Positions 1 to 11,859 of a stretch of DNA of 64,000 bases are shown here, piece by piece (the stretch's first letter is position 1; each line of letters opens with the position of its first letter). A program made the translations under genes and the position numbers. The notes under the pieces are model-generated. The model was not told the origin of the DNA. It made no database searches and was given only the letters and a program-made list of their open reading frames with translations. The DNA is from Emergomyces orientalis (Eukaryota > Ascomycota > Eurotiomycetes > Onygenales > Ajellomycetaceae): contig MOWL01000047.1 in assembly GCA_002110485.1 (NCBI GenBank), positions 248,001 to 312,000 on the forward strand, written 5' to 3'.

Positions 1-1374
1 ATGACCACGAAGAGTGCGCAACTCCTGGCCCGTTTCCGTATCCCAGATCTTGATGGTGGTATCGTATGATCCTGTTGCAAGAATATTATCTTCGAACTGT
101 AAACACATAACGCCATTCGTATGGCCTCTGAATATTTTCGTGGTGCAACGACCATGCTTCCAGTTGATGCCAACCTTGAAACGATCCTTGTACACGTCCT
201 TCCAAGGCCGGAATCGAGTCTTGAAGTAGTCCTCGTCTCCTGATTGGCAATGGCCTGGAGATTGCGATCTCTTCAACGAACTCGACAGGACTGAGAGTTG
301 CTCTCCAGAAGTTTCTATATCGTGATTCTTTTCCGTGATGGCGTTTGACGTTTCCTTCTCTACACCGCGTCCAGTAGCTCGCATTTGAATCCGGAGTTTT
401 GAATCTCTTAGCCTCTTTCGGTCCAGAAGTGGTAAACCCCATCCACATTTTTGGCATTTGCGATCAATGTGTTGCTCACACATTCTATGCCAAACGACAT
501 CGTCGTCGGCAAGGTATTTCCAACGGTGCGAAACCTGTGCGGCTTTACACAATGATACTGTGTCAAGATAGGAAAGAATTTTGAAGGATATTTCCGTTGG
601 AAGGGCGGCAAGGAAGTCAATTCTGATTAAGTCGCGGACGCTGGCAGATAAAAAGGAGAGCTGAGGGAAGCAGCATTGGGCAAGGAGTCCCTGGAGCATG
701 AGGTTCCGGTGTTTGGATGGAGCGGCCGAAAAAAGAGACCAAAAATGGGCAATACTTTGTTGGTCGGCTTGTGAGAGAGTGTGTAGTTCCTATATTCGTT
801 TGTATTAGATATTGTTAGTATAAATATGGAGATAAAACCCGCTTTAGCTTTCTTATGTCCTTTTTTTTCTCATTTCATTTCATATCTTCTCTCCGAAAAA
901 ATCCCAGAAAAAAAAGAAAAAAAATTGCAAGTCACCTACCTGTTGCATCTGGTCCATTATCAATTCATCCGCTTGATGTCGACATTTTAAGTCGGGCCTG
1001 TGTCGATAGCAGTACTTAGAATTGGGATTCCGTTCAATCTTTTGGGGCTCGAATCGATTCATTGGCGCGTAGTGATCACGGATATGCTTGGTAAGGAAGG
1101 GGGCAATGTTTTTATCCGCTGGGTTTGTAGACGGGAATACGGATGAGCTATCGTCTACGGTAGACTCACCAGATTGCTCAGAATCTGGTAACTGCGATGT
1201 AGTTGGCTGTGGAATTGTCGAGGAGGGAATATTCGATGTATCGCACTCAGGAGTCGATTCTGAGAGTTTTCTTCGCTTGCGGGGAGACCCATCAACATCC
1301 GGTCTGAGCTCTTGAGAACGACCGTCGCTGTCGATTGCCGCAGTGGGCGAGTTGATAGCATAATTCGACGCCAT
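1..1374 (-). CDS. sconB: Sulfur metabolite repression protein SconB (F-box/WD40), 3' end outside window
   Basis: F-box substrate receptor of an SCF ubiquitin ligase that shuts down sulfur-assimilation genes when sulfur is plentiful (known for SconB/Scon-2/Met30; target here inferred). Two exons are visible: residues 1-145 end in MDQMQQ at donor GTAGGT (intron 790-939, 150 nt, acceptor ATAG), then exon 2 opens with ELHTLSQADQQ. Exon 2 carries an F-box at about residues 206-252 (ALPTEISFKILSYL, then WKYLADDDVVWHRMCEQ), a CxxCGWGLPLL segment, and the first WD40 repeat (FRGHTNGVMCLQF then TTIKIWD) before running off the left edge. The basic stretch SPRKRRKLSES near residue 30 fits a nuclear signal. 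The start is set at MASNYAINSP; in-frame ATGs at 1398 and 1419 are alternatives. The remaining WD40 repeats are not in the window. Family assignment is strong. Confidence 0.9.
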
Positions 1375-2813
1375 TATTGAAGGGCTTAAGAGTTGCATCC
1401 CAAAGGAAAAGTTGGACATTTGATGATGGATTTTTTTTTTTTTTTGGGGCGAGAAAATGGGAGGACGGTTAGGGTTGATCAAGTCGATCTGGCTAGTTGG
1501 CGGACAAGAAAGGAATGCGACGAAGATGATACGGCTAGAAGGAGCAAGAAGTTGGATATTCCGTGGAAGAGAGACGGCGTAAAGTGTCGATGGAGAACTT
1601 CACAGATCCGCCACCGCAAAACGGAAAATCGGCACAAGAGGAGACCTGGTGTGGATGTTCAACACAGGTCTTTATACTCTTTATATTTTTCTTTCCTAGT
1701 TCCCCGATTTCCATGTCTCGCCTCCTGCACCTGAAGAGAAGAAAACAGAGTAATATATTCCGGGATCCGCAGATGGTCGTTGAGTAATGTCGTCTCTCTG
1801 CGACCCTCAATTTTGAACGTTGCCACCAAAAGCTGACGCGATAGAGGCGGTTCTGGTGCAATAAGAGCCTAAGCCTAATACGATATAGTGGGGCAGTGAC
1901 CCAGGCAGAGGTACGGAGTAGACCACGTGAGCAGATTCCAACCTTCAGAACATCATCCATTCATTCCATCACCAAGCAGGTGGTTGTTGATATCTTCTCA
2001 ATTTCTGGATAGCATGACATATATGATACCTGCCCTTACCACCTACCAGTTTATCATGAAAGTCATAGCGCTTTTTCATATAGTATAGTTCTGGCGGATC
2101 CTACGCGTGACTCCTGCCAGTGTCTATCTCGAAACAGTGACCTCTGCACCCGTTTCATGATTTCGATCATACTTGCTATTACTTTCTGACCTTATAGGCT
2201 AGGGAGTATACTTCCCTGCGGTAAGTTTCAGTACATTATTATCTCCCCCGATCACACCATTTTGACCCCATGCAAAATGCCCTCTGGGTATACTGTGGAA
2301 CGGAGCAATCAAAGCCCGCCCGCCCCATTGACCTTACCCCGTACAAACTTTGCTGGGAGTCGATACAAAAACTTCGTATTTTCGTTTCGTCTCTGTTCAA
2401 AATCTATCAATGCGGGTTGATTTTGTTTTCGCCTCATGAATTCGCTATATTGTCGTTTGATTTCGTTTCTCGGCTTCGTCATCCTTGATTTCTCTCACCT
2501 TTTAAAGGACCCTGAAATACAACTATAAACCTGAGACAGTTGCTAATATCTGTCTAGGATGATGCCATTATTATGCCCTGCTGAGGTTCAGGCAGAGAGA
2601 ACTCGATAGATAAACTCGTTGTCTCATTCGATCGCACGTCAACTACAGGTTCAAAACTATGTAGAGCTAACCCCAATCAGATCAACGCAGCCGCGACCCA
2701 ACCCACGGCGAATCGGAGTTTGAGGAAGGTGTAGGACTTCAACCCCCCTCCCCCCCCAAAAATTAAAAAAAATAAAAAAAATATCGTTTACTTTTTCTAC
2801 GTAATATTACTCC
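1375..2813. other. Divergent intergenic region sconB/ATG17
   Basis: About 1.4 kb between the sconB and ATG17 starts. It holds a poly-T run near 1430-1445, a CACGTG hexamer near 1923, and a C-tract followed by A-rich sequence just before the ATG17 start (about 2744-2790). The open frames here are short and lack family features. No gene or RNA was recognised. Confidence 0.6.
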
Positions 2814-4556
2814 ATGGTGCCGCCATCACCATACCAAGCCCAAATGGGCGCAGACGAAACGGATGGCATGGAAGCTAGCATTTTAACACAGCAACCTGAT
2901 TTGGAAGCACTGGTCTCGCATTTAGTGGCTGCAAAGCGCTCTCTGTCATCCATTCACCATGTGTGGCGAGCCAATGAAATAGTCACTACAGCTCGAGCCG
3001 CTCTAGAGGAGAGTGTAATCATCTCATCGCGTACTAGTTTTCTCAGACGAGGCTTGGACGAGCAACTCAAGCTGTTGTATGGCGTGAGAACTGAAGTTGA
3101 GCGGGTGGCCCACCGGGGTCGATCGGAATTCGCAGCTGCACTCAAGGAAATGGACACTGTCGGTGCGCGGCTGACGGAAACGTTGGACATGCTGCGCGAC
3201 ACGACAGTAGAAGCTGCGTTTAGACCCGCGGACGAGGAGCCAAAAACCCTATATGATTTTGTCGACGATCGCGGGGTGGAAGATCTCCAGTCGTTGCTGA
3301 AGGCGTCGATTGATAACACTAATACCGCACAAGCTGAACTCGATCAGTCTAACCGTGCGTTCGACAACGATATTCATTCAATACAGCAGGCTTTGAGCAA
3401 ATATCGGGATGTAGTTAAAAAGCGCTTGGGCTCGTCATCATCCTTGTCTTCATCTTCACCCTCCACGTCACGAGTCAGCATTCCATCCCCATCACTTATC
3501 CCGGAGCTTTTACGTTCCCTAGAGGCTCATGCCAGGGGTATGGCTGATCTCTTGGAATCTTTGGTCAGGCATTTTGACCTCTGCGTAACGGCGGTAAAGC
3601 ACACTGAAGGCGGCGGTGCCGCTGCCCGCTCGATCACTGGCGACCTGCCAACCGGTGTTGACGTAGGCGTCGGTGTTGGAAATGAAATCCAAGACGACAA
3701 TGGCAGTGGCACTCTCCACACTCCACTCGAGCCAATAACAAAAACAGAATATCAAGAGATGATAAATGTATTAACGAAGGACGCATCCGAGGCGGAGGAT
3801 GTCGTGTTAGAAATCCAAGACCGCATTGCTGAGATGGAAACAACCCTTGAACGCGTACTGGAGCAGCGCGATGCGCTTAACTCAGTCTACACATCGACCA
3901 CAGAGATCTTTCATCGTCTATCAACAGTAGCTTCATCACAGCTAACAGATTATATTGCCCAAGCGCATGCCTTTACCCGTGTCTGGAACGAGGAGCACGA
4001 GCATATCCAGACCGGGATGGCAGAGCTGGTCGATCTCCGCACCCTCTACGCTGGCTTCCTGGATGCATACGACCGGCTGATTATGGAAGTTACGCGGCGC
4101 AAAGCTGTCCGATTTGCCGTCGATAAAGTCCTCAAAGAAACGAGACGGGAACTCGACAGGCTATTCGAGGACGATGTGCGTGCTCGTGAGATGTTTAGGA
4201 CGGAGTATGGAGACTACTTACCATCGGATATCTGGCCGGGCCTTGGTCGATGTCCTGCACGGGTAGAGTTCACAAGAGTTTCTGGCGGGAAACTTGAAGG
4301 TGGAGATGCTGTTCACATGTCTAAAGAAAAACAAGTGGCTGAAGGGAATGAGGGATCGAATGCAGGCGGGAATGTTGGAGGTGATGCGGGTGATGGAACC
4401 CCAGCCGATATTCCTACACCTGCCGGACATGACGATTCCACCACCGTTGCTGCTGAGAATGATGATGACGTGGGTGGAAGTGATGATAGTATACCACAGT
4501 TGCCCAAACATGTTGTCCAACAAGCGCTGGCGCGATTAAAGCTACGAGTGAAGTGA
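2814..4556 (+). CDS. ATG17: Autophagy-related protein 17 (Atg17)
   Basis: Scaffold of the Atg1 kinase complex that organises the phagophore assembly site in starvation-induced autophagy. Intronless, 580 residues. The N-terminal half reads as the Atg17 family: LVSHLVAAKRSLSSIHHVWRAN-type start, then EEPKTLYDFVDDRGVEDL and IDNTNTAQAELDQSNRAF. A long helical, coiled-coil-rich body to about residue 470 (QDRIAEMETTLERVLEQRD; DVRAREMFRTEYGDYLPSD) matches the crescent-shaped dimer fold known for Atg17. Two poorly conserved, low-complexity insertions are visible: a Ser-rich run near 206-225 and a Gly/Asp-rich tail at about 500-560, before a conserved-looking end (LPKHVVQQALARLKLRVK). The start is the first ATG; a second Met lies at residue 11. 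Confident by family pattern; no structure or search was run. Confidence 0.9.
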   Translation: MVPPSPYQAQMGADETDGMEASILTQQPDLEALVSHLVAAKRSLSSIHHVWRANEIVTTARAALEESVIISSRTSFLRRGLDEQLKLLYGVRTEVERVAHRGRSEFAAALKEMDTVGARLTETLDMLRDTTVEAAFRPADEEPKTLYDFVDDRGVEDLQSLLKASIDNTNTAQAELDQSNRAFDNDIHSIQQALSKYRDVVKKRLGSSSSLSSSSPSTSRVSIPSPSLIPELLRSLEAHARGMADLLESLVRHFDLCVTAVKHTEGGGAAARSITGDLPTGVDVGVGVGNEIQDDNGSGTLHTPLEPITKTEYQEMINVLTKDASEAEDVVLEIQDRIAEMETTLERVLEQRDALNSVYTSTTEIFHRLSTVASSQLTDYIAQAHAFTRVWNEEHEHIQTGMAELVDLRTLYAGFLDAYDRLIMEVTRRKAVRFAVDKVLKETRRELDRLFEDDVRAREMFRTEYGDYLPSDIWPGLGRCPARVEFTRVSGGKLEGGDAVHMSKEKQVAEGNEGSNAGGNVGGDAGDGTPADIPTPAGHDDSTTVAAENDDDVGGSDDSIPQLPKHVVQQALARLKLRVK

Positions 4557-5877
4557 CCAAGGATTCCCCCATCATGACCTGATGGCATATAGGGAAACGA
4601 TGGAGGTATTTCAGAATGTGGCTTGGTATTTAAGCTTCGATTGAGCATGTATTATAGATATTTCATTGGAATATCAAGGTTCCAACTTGGCGCTTTCAGC
4701 TCTTCATGATCAGGGACAGTCAGAGCAGACTCACGTGATCATATTCCAAGCTGCCCTCATCATTTTTTCACATTCTTCAGCAATTCAACATTTAACAGAA
4801 GGCTTCAATCAGCCGGCATAATGTTTAAAGATTTTGAATTTCTTACCCTCGTTTGCCCAGTAGGTAAAGCGACACAGGACTTGTTCTTACACTCCAGAAA
4901 CCAATAAGCAATTATCGATATCCTATCCCCCTCGCGCATTCCCCCCCCCCCCTTCTCACCACACATTGATTGCCCTTCGTTTCCTCCCCCCTTAAACAGC
5001 CACCGTTGTTGAATTTTGAAGACCCATCAATACGTGCACTTCTAACTTAGCAAACCCAAATGATGAAAGCAAAAGAATGGCCAGTTTTCTTTTTTACTTG
5101 GCTCCAACCTTCTCTAAAAATCACTCAATCTCAGCATGGAATCTCTTGCCTCCCCCGGTTTCGTCGTGTCTTTTTCAATATGACTCACGTGTATAACTTA
5201 ATCAGTTGGGACCATTATACCTATGTTTCATTCGCTGCGAACATAGTGTATTTTTGTCTTGGTTGAAAGATTGACGGAACCGAGGAAGGGGTTAAGGGTC
5301 GCCATGCTGAAGTATTGCAACGTTTTATGCTGGGAAGGAATGAGGATCAAAGAGAGCTCTGATGGGTTTATGCTTTACACTGATTACGGGCGAAGCCAAT
5401 AATGCGCTGCTGCAATTTAACTACTGGGGATCTCAGTTTACACTGAGCCTGAAGATTAGTTATGCTAAATTGCGTTTGAAGAAGTACCCCCAAGTTGACG
5501 CTTTAACTGCCTGCTGTATGCCTATGGGTAGGTTGGAGAGGTCTGACTACTCTTGTGGATATGCCTGCAAAGTCACTGAGTGGTTACGACTTACGCGCTT
5601 GACCGACCCGGTGCTAAATCTTTGTTTGATCATTTCGTGTTGATAGATGCTCGTCAGAGGCAAACCAGCACCAGACGCTATATTTTTTGTTCCCCAATCA
5701 CCGAATCATGGCGAGGGAGTTAAACAGCGGTTTAAACAGTCCAGAAGCACAAGAAACCCAGTCTCCATTTGTATGCGTCATATTCATGCTATGTTATTAA
5801 ATACCCATCTATAATCATCCATCAAACCCAGGAAACAATCCAACCTTTATAAGGTAGCCGGAAATGAGAAAAAAAAA
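4557..5877. other. Convergent intergenic region ATG17/RIO1
   Basis: About 1.3 kb. It contains a CACGTG motif at about 4733 and a C10-type homopolymer near 4950. Small open frames at 5060 and 5362 have no recognisable protein features. Presumed 3' regions of both neighbours; nothing else seen. Confidence 0.55.
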
Positions 5878-7569
5878 CTACTTCCTCTTTGATGCATTGA
5901 TAAGTTTCTTTTTAATATGCTTCGGAATCTTCTTCGTTCGCTGCTCGCGTTTTTCCTCCTTCACAAGTCGTTTATGGTCTTTTTTCGCATCCTTGTCCTC
6001 GAACCGTTTGCCCCTGGGAGGTTTCTTGGCGAACGGGTCTTTGTCATCAACTTGAGAGCCAGATTCAGACCCCTCATCCGATATTGAAACTCCCCCAGAT
6101 GCATCCGATCCTTCCTCTTCCGCTTCCCTGTCACTAGCACCTCGAGAAGCACGGATGGTGGAGGCATCTCCCTTGTTCGCTAGCAGTTCACGATAGACCA
6201 AGTCTTGACCCTGCCCTTTGCGGAGTTTCTCCACGTCACGCTCAACGTCATATACCTGGTCGAGAGTCTGGGGCATATATTGCTGGCGGAAAACGGCTGC
6301 GTCAACTTCGTCCTTTGCGTTGGCATCGGCATCGCCCTCTTCCTCAATTTGCTCTCGGGTTGCAAATAACTTCTCCACTGCCTCTGACATCTCGTTGGAG
6401 CCGGACTTCGCTTTCGGCCCATCATGTGCTGTAATAAATTCGAATATGGTCCTCTCCGAGAGGGTGTGCACATTCTTTCGACGGAAGAAATCCGTGACGT
6501 TCTTGATATCCATACGGAGGAATTCCAAACTGCGGGGATGGTCATGCTCAACGCTCTGGCTGACGTCGATGATATAGAGCTTATTCTTATGGTAGAGGAT
6601 ATTGTACTCGCTTAGATCTGCATGCACTAATCGACATTCCTGATACATAGTGCGCATATGCCCGAGAAGCTCGATGTAGAGGGATTTCCACTGTTCTTCT
6701 GGGTCTGGCCCGGCAAGATCCACGTCTTTTAATCGTGGGGCTGCAAATCCCTTAGAGTTTCCAAGGAATCCCATGACTAAAACGTGAAGTCGAAGGTAGA
6801 GGGGTTCAGGACAGGGTATTCCTGCCGCATAAAGACGTTTGAGATTTCGCATTTCCTTCTCTGCCCATACTTTGACCATCGACCGATTGTTGGACTTGTT
6901 ATAGCCTTGTCTGAACCTAAACTCCCCACTGACGTACTTGTCTCTGTCTTTGAAAACTAATATGCTAGTCTTGTATACTTTGATAGCCCGTTGGAGTGGT
7001 TCGCCATCATCATCTGGGTATGATACGGCATGGTAGACATTGGCTTCTTTGCCTGTGGAAAGACATCCGTTGACCTCAGACACCACATTCCTGTTGATCA
7101 TCTGCAGTAAGATCATACGAGTCCTGGGGTCTAACACCTGTTCTGATGTTGCGCGGTCGCTTTTGTCTGCCCCTCTGTCGCCCTTCCCTCCCAGACCTGA
7201 CTGGAGGTCATCGAGTCGTAATCTTGCAGCATGCCGCGATAGAGAAGAAATCTGATCGTCGACATTCGCCTGCGTATTCACCGTTGGCTTCTGGGGGTTG
7301 CTTTTGGGATATGTTGATTTCGGGGCGTTGGGATCCGAAGAGACTTCTTTTAATCGACGCTGTCTGTTGTAGGATTTTGTGAGGTCTGCGGGATTGGAAG
7401 ACATGAAGTCGTCTTCATCAAGGTCCTCATCTGCAAAAATATCATCGTAGTATTCCTCATCCTGTTCATCTTGGCTCCCAAATTGTGGTGGGGTTTGTTC
7501 GTTTGTAGTGTCCAACGAAGTCGTAGAATCGTTCCCAACAGGCACTGTGGCCCTAGTATTTGCAGCCAT
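5878..7569 (-). CDS. RIO1: Atypical serine/threonine kinase RIO1
   Basis: Cytoplasmic RIO-family kinase/ATPase needed for the last steps of 40S ribosome maturation (known for Rio1). Intronless, 563 residues. Visible landmarks: the Rio1-specific P-loop STGKEANVYHA at 171-181, the ATP-anchoring lysine in AIKVYK (K197), the flexible-loop region after it (ILVFKDRDKYVSGEFRFRQGY), the catalytic HADLSEYNIL at 316-325 with D318, and the metal-binding DVSQSVEHDHP beginning at D335, where DFG is replaced by DVS as expected for RIO kinases. The N-terminus (about 30-55) is strongly acidic and the C-terminus is a Lys/Arg-rich tail (KKIPKHIKKKLINASKRK), typical of fungal Rio1. Head-to-head with SMC3, 408 bp apart. 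Confidence 0.96.
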   Translation of the reverse strand: MAANTRATVPVGNDSTTSLDTTNEQTPPQFGSQDEQDEEYYDDIFADEDLDEDDFMSSNPADLTKSYNRQRRLKEVSSDPNAPKSTYPKSNPQKPTVNTQANVDDQISSLSRHAARLRLDDLQSGLGGKGDRGADKSDRATSEQVLDPRTRMILLQMINRNVVSEVNGCLSTGKEANVYHAVSYPDDDGEPLQRAIKVYKTSILVFKDRDKYVSGEFRFRQGYNKSNNRSMVKVWAEKEMRNLKRLYAAGIPCPEPLYLRLHVLVMGFLGNSKGFAAPRLKDVDLAGPDPEEQWKSLYIELLGHMRTMYQECRLVHADLSEYNILYHKNKLYIIDVSQSVEHDHPRSLEFLRMDIKNVTDFFRRKNVHTLSERTIFEFITAHDGPKAKSGSNEMSEAVEKLFATREQIEEEGDADANAKDEVDAAVFRQQYMPQTLDQVYDVERDVEKLRKGQGQDLVYRELLANKGDASTIRASRGASDREAEEEGSDASGGVSISDEGSESGSQVDDKDPFAKKPPRGKRFEDKDAKKDHKRLVKEEKREQRTKKIPKHIKKKLINASKRK

Positions 7570-7977
7570 AATGAAAAATAAAATCTGGTGAAAGGCCCTG
7601 TTCCTGTTGTAGCTTCTCAGACTAAATTTGTCTTTCCACCTCTTTCAAATTCACGCAATTTCTCTTAAGTGGTGCAAGTGTGACGTAAAAAATTAATTTT
7701 ATAGACGCTAAATTGTTAGCCCGGTTCCGCCCCTCCATCAAGCCCTAATACCTAATCGGGAACGCGTCCAGCCCAATCCTCATCCGACTCCAACGCGTTT
7801 CACTCCATTGAAAGGGAAAAAAGACCACTCCAGGGCGGCCGCAACCTGGGCAACTTGTCAACTCTCTCTATCGCAGCGACATATTTCTTCATTCATACGT
7901 GTCGCACTGTGATTCCGCAACACACTTAGACCCAGTTTTCCTCGCAGCGGAAGGAGGGCTGAGTCCTCGAGTTCAAT
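7570..7977. promoter_or_regulatory. RIO1/SMC3 bidirectional promoter
   Basis: 408 bp separate the RIO1 and SMC3 start codons, so both promoters must lie here or overlap the leaders. The SMC3 side carries two ACGCGT hexamers (7762-7767 and 7793-7798), the MluI cell-cycle box core. An AT-rich stretch with a near-palindromic AATTAATTTT lies at about 7690. Shared use is inferred from layout. Confidence 0.6.
7762..7798. promoter_or_regulatory. Pair of MCB-like ACGCGT boxes upstream of SMC3
   Basis: Two exact ACGCGT hexamers with starts 31 bp apart, about 180-215 bp upstream of the SMC3 ATG. In yeasts this hexamer is the binding core of MBF (Mbp1-Swi6), which drives G1/S genes including cohesin subunits. 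Presence is seen; function is inferred. The hexamer is palindromic, so it could also serve RIO1. Confidence 0.5.
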
Positions 7978-10900
7978 ATGTATATCAAACAGATCATCAT
8001 TCAGGGCTTCAAGAGGTGAGTAACTGGGTATTTCTGTCAATGGTGGTGAAGCTGCTAGCTGAGACTGTCTGGTGAACTATATAGCTACAAAGATCAAACG
8101 GTTATCGAGCCGTTTTCCCCCAAGCACAATGTCATTGTCGGAAGAAATGGATCAGGGAAGAGTAATTTCTTCGCCGCGATTCGATTCGTACTTAGCGACG
8201 CATATACTCATATGGGAAGGGAAGAACGGCAGGCATTACTACATGTACGAAAGCTCAAGCCCATATTATCAATTTGGGTCTTATATTGACTGATAGTGAT
8301 AGGAGGGCTCTGGCTCTGCGGTGATGTCTGCTTATGTTGAAATCATATTCGATAACTCTGACGAACGATTCCCTACCGGCAAAAACGAACTAATACTACG
8401 ACGGACCATCGGTACAAAGAAGGACGAATACACACTAGATCGCAAAAATGCGACCAAAGCTGATGTGATGAACTTACTTGAGTCCGCTGGTTTCTCGCGA
8501 TCGAACCCTTACTATATCGTTCCGCAGGGTCGCGTAACAACTCTGACTAACATGAAAGATTCAGAGCGTTTGGTTCTTTTAAAGGAAGTGGCGGGCACGC
8601 AGGTATATGAGGCGCGTCGTGCAGAATCGTTGAAGATCATGAACGAAACGAATAATAAGAGGGCGAAGATCGACGAGTCACTAGACTATATCAACGAGCG
8701 ACTTGCGGAGCTAGAAGAAGAAAAGGATGAACTAAAGAATTACCAAGAGAAAGACAGAGAACGGCGTTGTCTCGAATATACGATTTATTCGCGGGAGCAG
8801 GTAGAAATTGCAGCAGCTCTCGAGAACATCGAAGGCCAGCGCCAAACAGGAGTTGAGGACACAGACGCGAATCGCAACCGATTCATCCAGGGTGAAAATG
8901 ATATTGCGCAGATAGACGCGGAGATATCAGAGTTAAAACAGTCAATGGAGCTTCTCAAAGTGGAAAAGGTCCAGATGGAGGAGGATCGTCGCGATGTTTC
9001 GCGAGCGCTGGCACAGGCTGAACTGCAGACCAAATCTCTTTCCGAGGGACAATCAGCAGCGCAACGAGTCAAAGCCCGTCGTGATGCGAATTTGAAAGCT
9101 GTTCAAACAGCAATAAAGGGGCGCCAGAAGGAACTCAGCAAAATCCTCCCAGAGTTTGAAGCCAAGAAGCAAGAAGAAGAAGCTGTGAAAGCGAAGCTGG
9201 ACGAAGCGGAAACTGCACGACAACGTCTCTACGCAAAGCAAGGCCGCAATTCCAAATTCAGAAACAAATCGGAACGCGATAAATGGCTTCAACGGGAGAT
9301 CCAAGATACGTATACATCACTTTCAACCGTCAAGGCTGTGAGGATGCAAACAGAAGAAGAAATCAAGGATCTCGAAAATGATATTGCTCTTCTGGAGCCT
9401 GAGGGGGAAAGGTTGCGCCAGCAACTTGATGGTAGAGGTGATGCTATACAATCGATGGAGCAGGAGGTCCAAGGGGCAAAGGATGAGAGAGATCGATTAA
9501 TGGACCAGAGGAAGTATGCTAGCCAAGTGCATCCCTTCTCATTCGCAGTATTTCAAGGAAGTATGCTAACAATCAAGTAGGGAGCTGTGGAGAGAAGAAG
9601 CACGGCTCGACTCTATTGTGTCTAACGCCTCACAAGAGTTGGACCGTGCGGAAAGGAACCTATCTCATATGATGGATCATAATACAAGTCGCGGACTGGC
9701 TGCTGTCCGTCGGATTAAAAGACAACTCAACCTTGAAGGCGTATATGGTACTGTTGCAGAGCTTCTTGATGTTAATGAAAGGTATCGCACTGCTGTCGAG
9801 GTTACTGCTGGCCAGAGTCTATTCCATTATGTTGTCGACACGGATGAAACTGCTACAAAGGTGTTGGAGGTACTACAAAAGGAAAAATTGGGAAGAGTTA
9901 CATTTATGCCACTGAATCGATTGAAGCCCAAACCCGCAAATGTTCCGCGAGCCAGCGACACCATACCGATTATCGAAAAGCTGGTGTACGATAAAACATA
10001 TGAAAAGGCTTTTCAACAAGTTTTCGGCAAGACTATCATTTGCCCCAACCTGCAAGTCGCCGCACAATACGCTCGAAGCCATGGTGTAAATGCCATTACC
10101 CCTGAAGGTGACCGGTCGGACAAACGTGGTGCGTTGACTGGTGGTTTCCACGACTCTCGCCAATCCCGTCTCGAAGGCCTGAAGGCTGTTACCAAATGGC
10201 GGGATGAGCTTGAATCTAAGCGAAATCGCGGTATCGAGATCAGAAGGGAGCTTGAAAAGATGGATCAATTGATCACCAAGGCTGTCGGAGAGCTTCAGAA
10301 GCTTGAGCAGCGAAGACAACAATTCCAGGGCAGCAACATCCCGCTACGCCAAGAGATTAAAAGCAAGCGTGACATGCTTCAGAACAAAACGGATACTTTG
10401 GAAGCAAAGCGACGTGCCCTCCGGAACATGGAAGCCAATATTAAGGCATTAACTGATCAAATTTCTGCACACGAAGAAGAATTGTCTACGCACTTTGAGA
10501 AAGCTCTAACAAATACAGAAGAGGCCAGACTTGAATCTCTCAATTTGACAGTCCAGGAGCTAAGAAGTCAACATTCAGAGCTATCCAGCAGTCGCAGCGA
10601 ACTCGAAACCAGCAAATCGGTCATTGAAGTTGAGTTACGGGAAAACTTAAACCCGAAACTAGATCAGTTGATTGGCCACGAGCTTGAAGCTGGTGACGAA
10701 AACACACATGGGAATCTCAAGGAGAGCCAACGGGAAATCGAACGTCTTAACAAATCCCTTGACTCACTCGATCGCCGTCTCAAAAAGCTGGAAGAGTCAA
10801 GGGAAAAAGGGTCAGCCGAAATGGCTCAATTAGAGCAGCGCAAGGCTGATATCAAACGAGATCTGGAAGACCTGGCTAAATCTATCGAAAAGCATCAACG

Positions 10901-11859
10901 GCGAATGGAAAAGAGCATGCAGAAGAAAGCTGCGTTGACGAAGCAAGCAGCCGAATGTAGCGCAAACATCCGTGATCTTGGCGTCCTCCCTGATGATGCA
11001 TTTACAAAATTCAAGAACACTGACTCAAATAACGTGGTGAAACGCCTGCACAAAGTCAACGAAGCTCTGAAGAAGTACTCACATGTCAACAAGCAAGCCT
11101 TCGAGCAGTACAACGGCTTCACCAAGCAGCGAGAAACCTTGACAAAGAGACGAGAAGAACTTGACTCTTCTCAAAAATCAATTGAAGAGTTGATCACAGT
11201 TCTGGACCATCGTAAGGACGCGGCCATCGAATTGACCTTCAAGCAAGTATCACGTGAATTCGCCCAAATTTTCGAGAAACTAGTCCCTGCAGGCCGAGGT
11301 CGCTTGATCATCCAACGAAAGACAGATCGTGCAAATCAGCAAGATGATGAATTAGACTCCGATGAAGAGGAAGCACGGAACAGTGTGGAGAACTACGTTG
11401 GTGTTGGCATCAGCGTGAGTTTCAACAGCAAACATGACGACCAGCAGCGCATCCAACAACTCAGCGGAGGCCAGAAAAGTGAGTGTTACAAAACGGACAC
11501 CTTCCATTACCCTTTGAAAGTTTTTTAATCCAAAGCAAAAATTGTCTAACCCAAAAGCCACAACAGGTCTTTGTGCTTTGGCCCTCGTTTTTGCCATCCA
11601 GGCTTGCGACCCCGCTCCCTTTTACCTTTTCGATGAGATCGATGCAAACCTAGACGCGCAGTACCGGACCGCTGTCGCGCAGATGCTTAGGTCTATTTCT
11701 GAAGAGACTAACGGCCAATTTATCTGCACGACATTCCGACCGGAGATGCTTCTCGTTGCGGAGAAGTGTTACGGTGTGAGTTTCCGCAATAAAGCTAGTT
11801 CCATTGACGTGGTGTCGAGGGACGAGGCGTTGAAGTTCGTTGAAGAGCAGAAGACATAA
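7978..11859 (+). CDS. SMC3: Cohesin subunit SMC3 (SudA), five exons
   Basis: Core ATPase of the cohesin ring for sister-chromatid cohesion. Exons 7978-8015, 8085-8244, 8303-9513, 9581-11478 and 11567-11859 join in frame to 1199 residues, the usual Smc3 length. Seen: N-terminal MYIKQIIIQGFK, Walker A GRNGSGKS (32-39), the Eco1 acetylation-type pair K105-K106 in TIGTKKDEY, two long coiled coils, a hinge at about 505-665 (with LEGVYGTVAELLDV and RGALTGGF), the ABC signature LSGGQK (1097-1102), Walker B FYLFDEIDAN (from 1121, E1126 catalytic), and the C-terminal KCYGVSFRNKAS. Introns are 53-88 nt; the last has a good CTAAC branch site. The first exon is only 38 nt and ends within codon 13. MCB-like boxes lie upstream. 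Confidence 0.96.

Noticed and set aside
5541..5640. tRNA-like stretch (A-box-like GAGTGGTTACGAC)
   Set aside because: No matching B box (GGTTCGANTCC) at the right distance and no cloverleaf could be drawn.
7040..7382. Open frames antisense to RIO1
   Set aside because: They overlap a clear RIO1 kinase on the other strand and have no domain features; shadow frames.
9873..10322. 149-codon minus-strand frame inside SMC3
   Set aside because: Antisense to the SMC3 hinge region; composition follows the complementary strand; no independent support.
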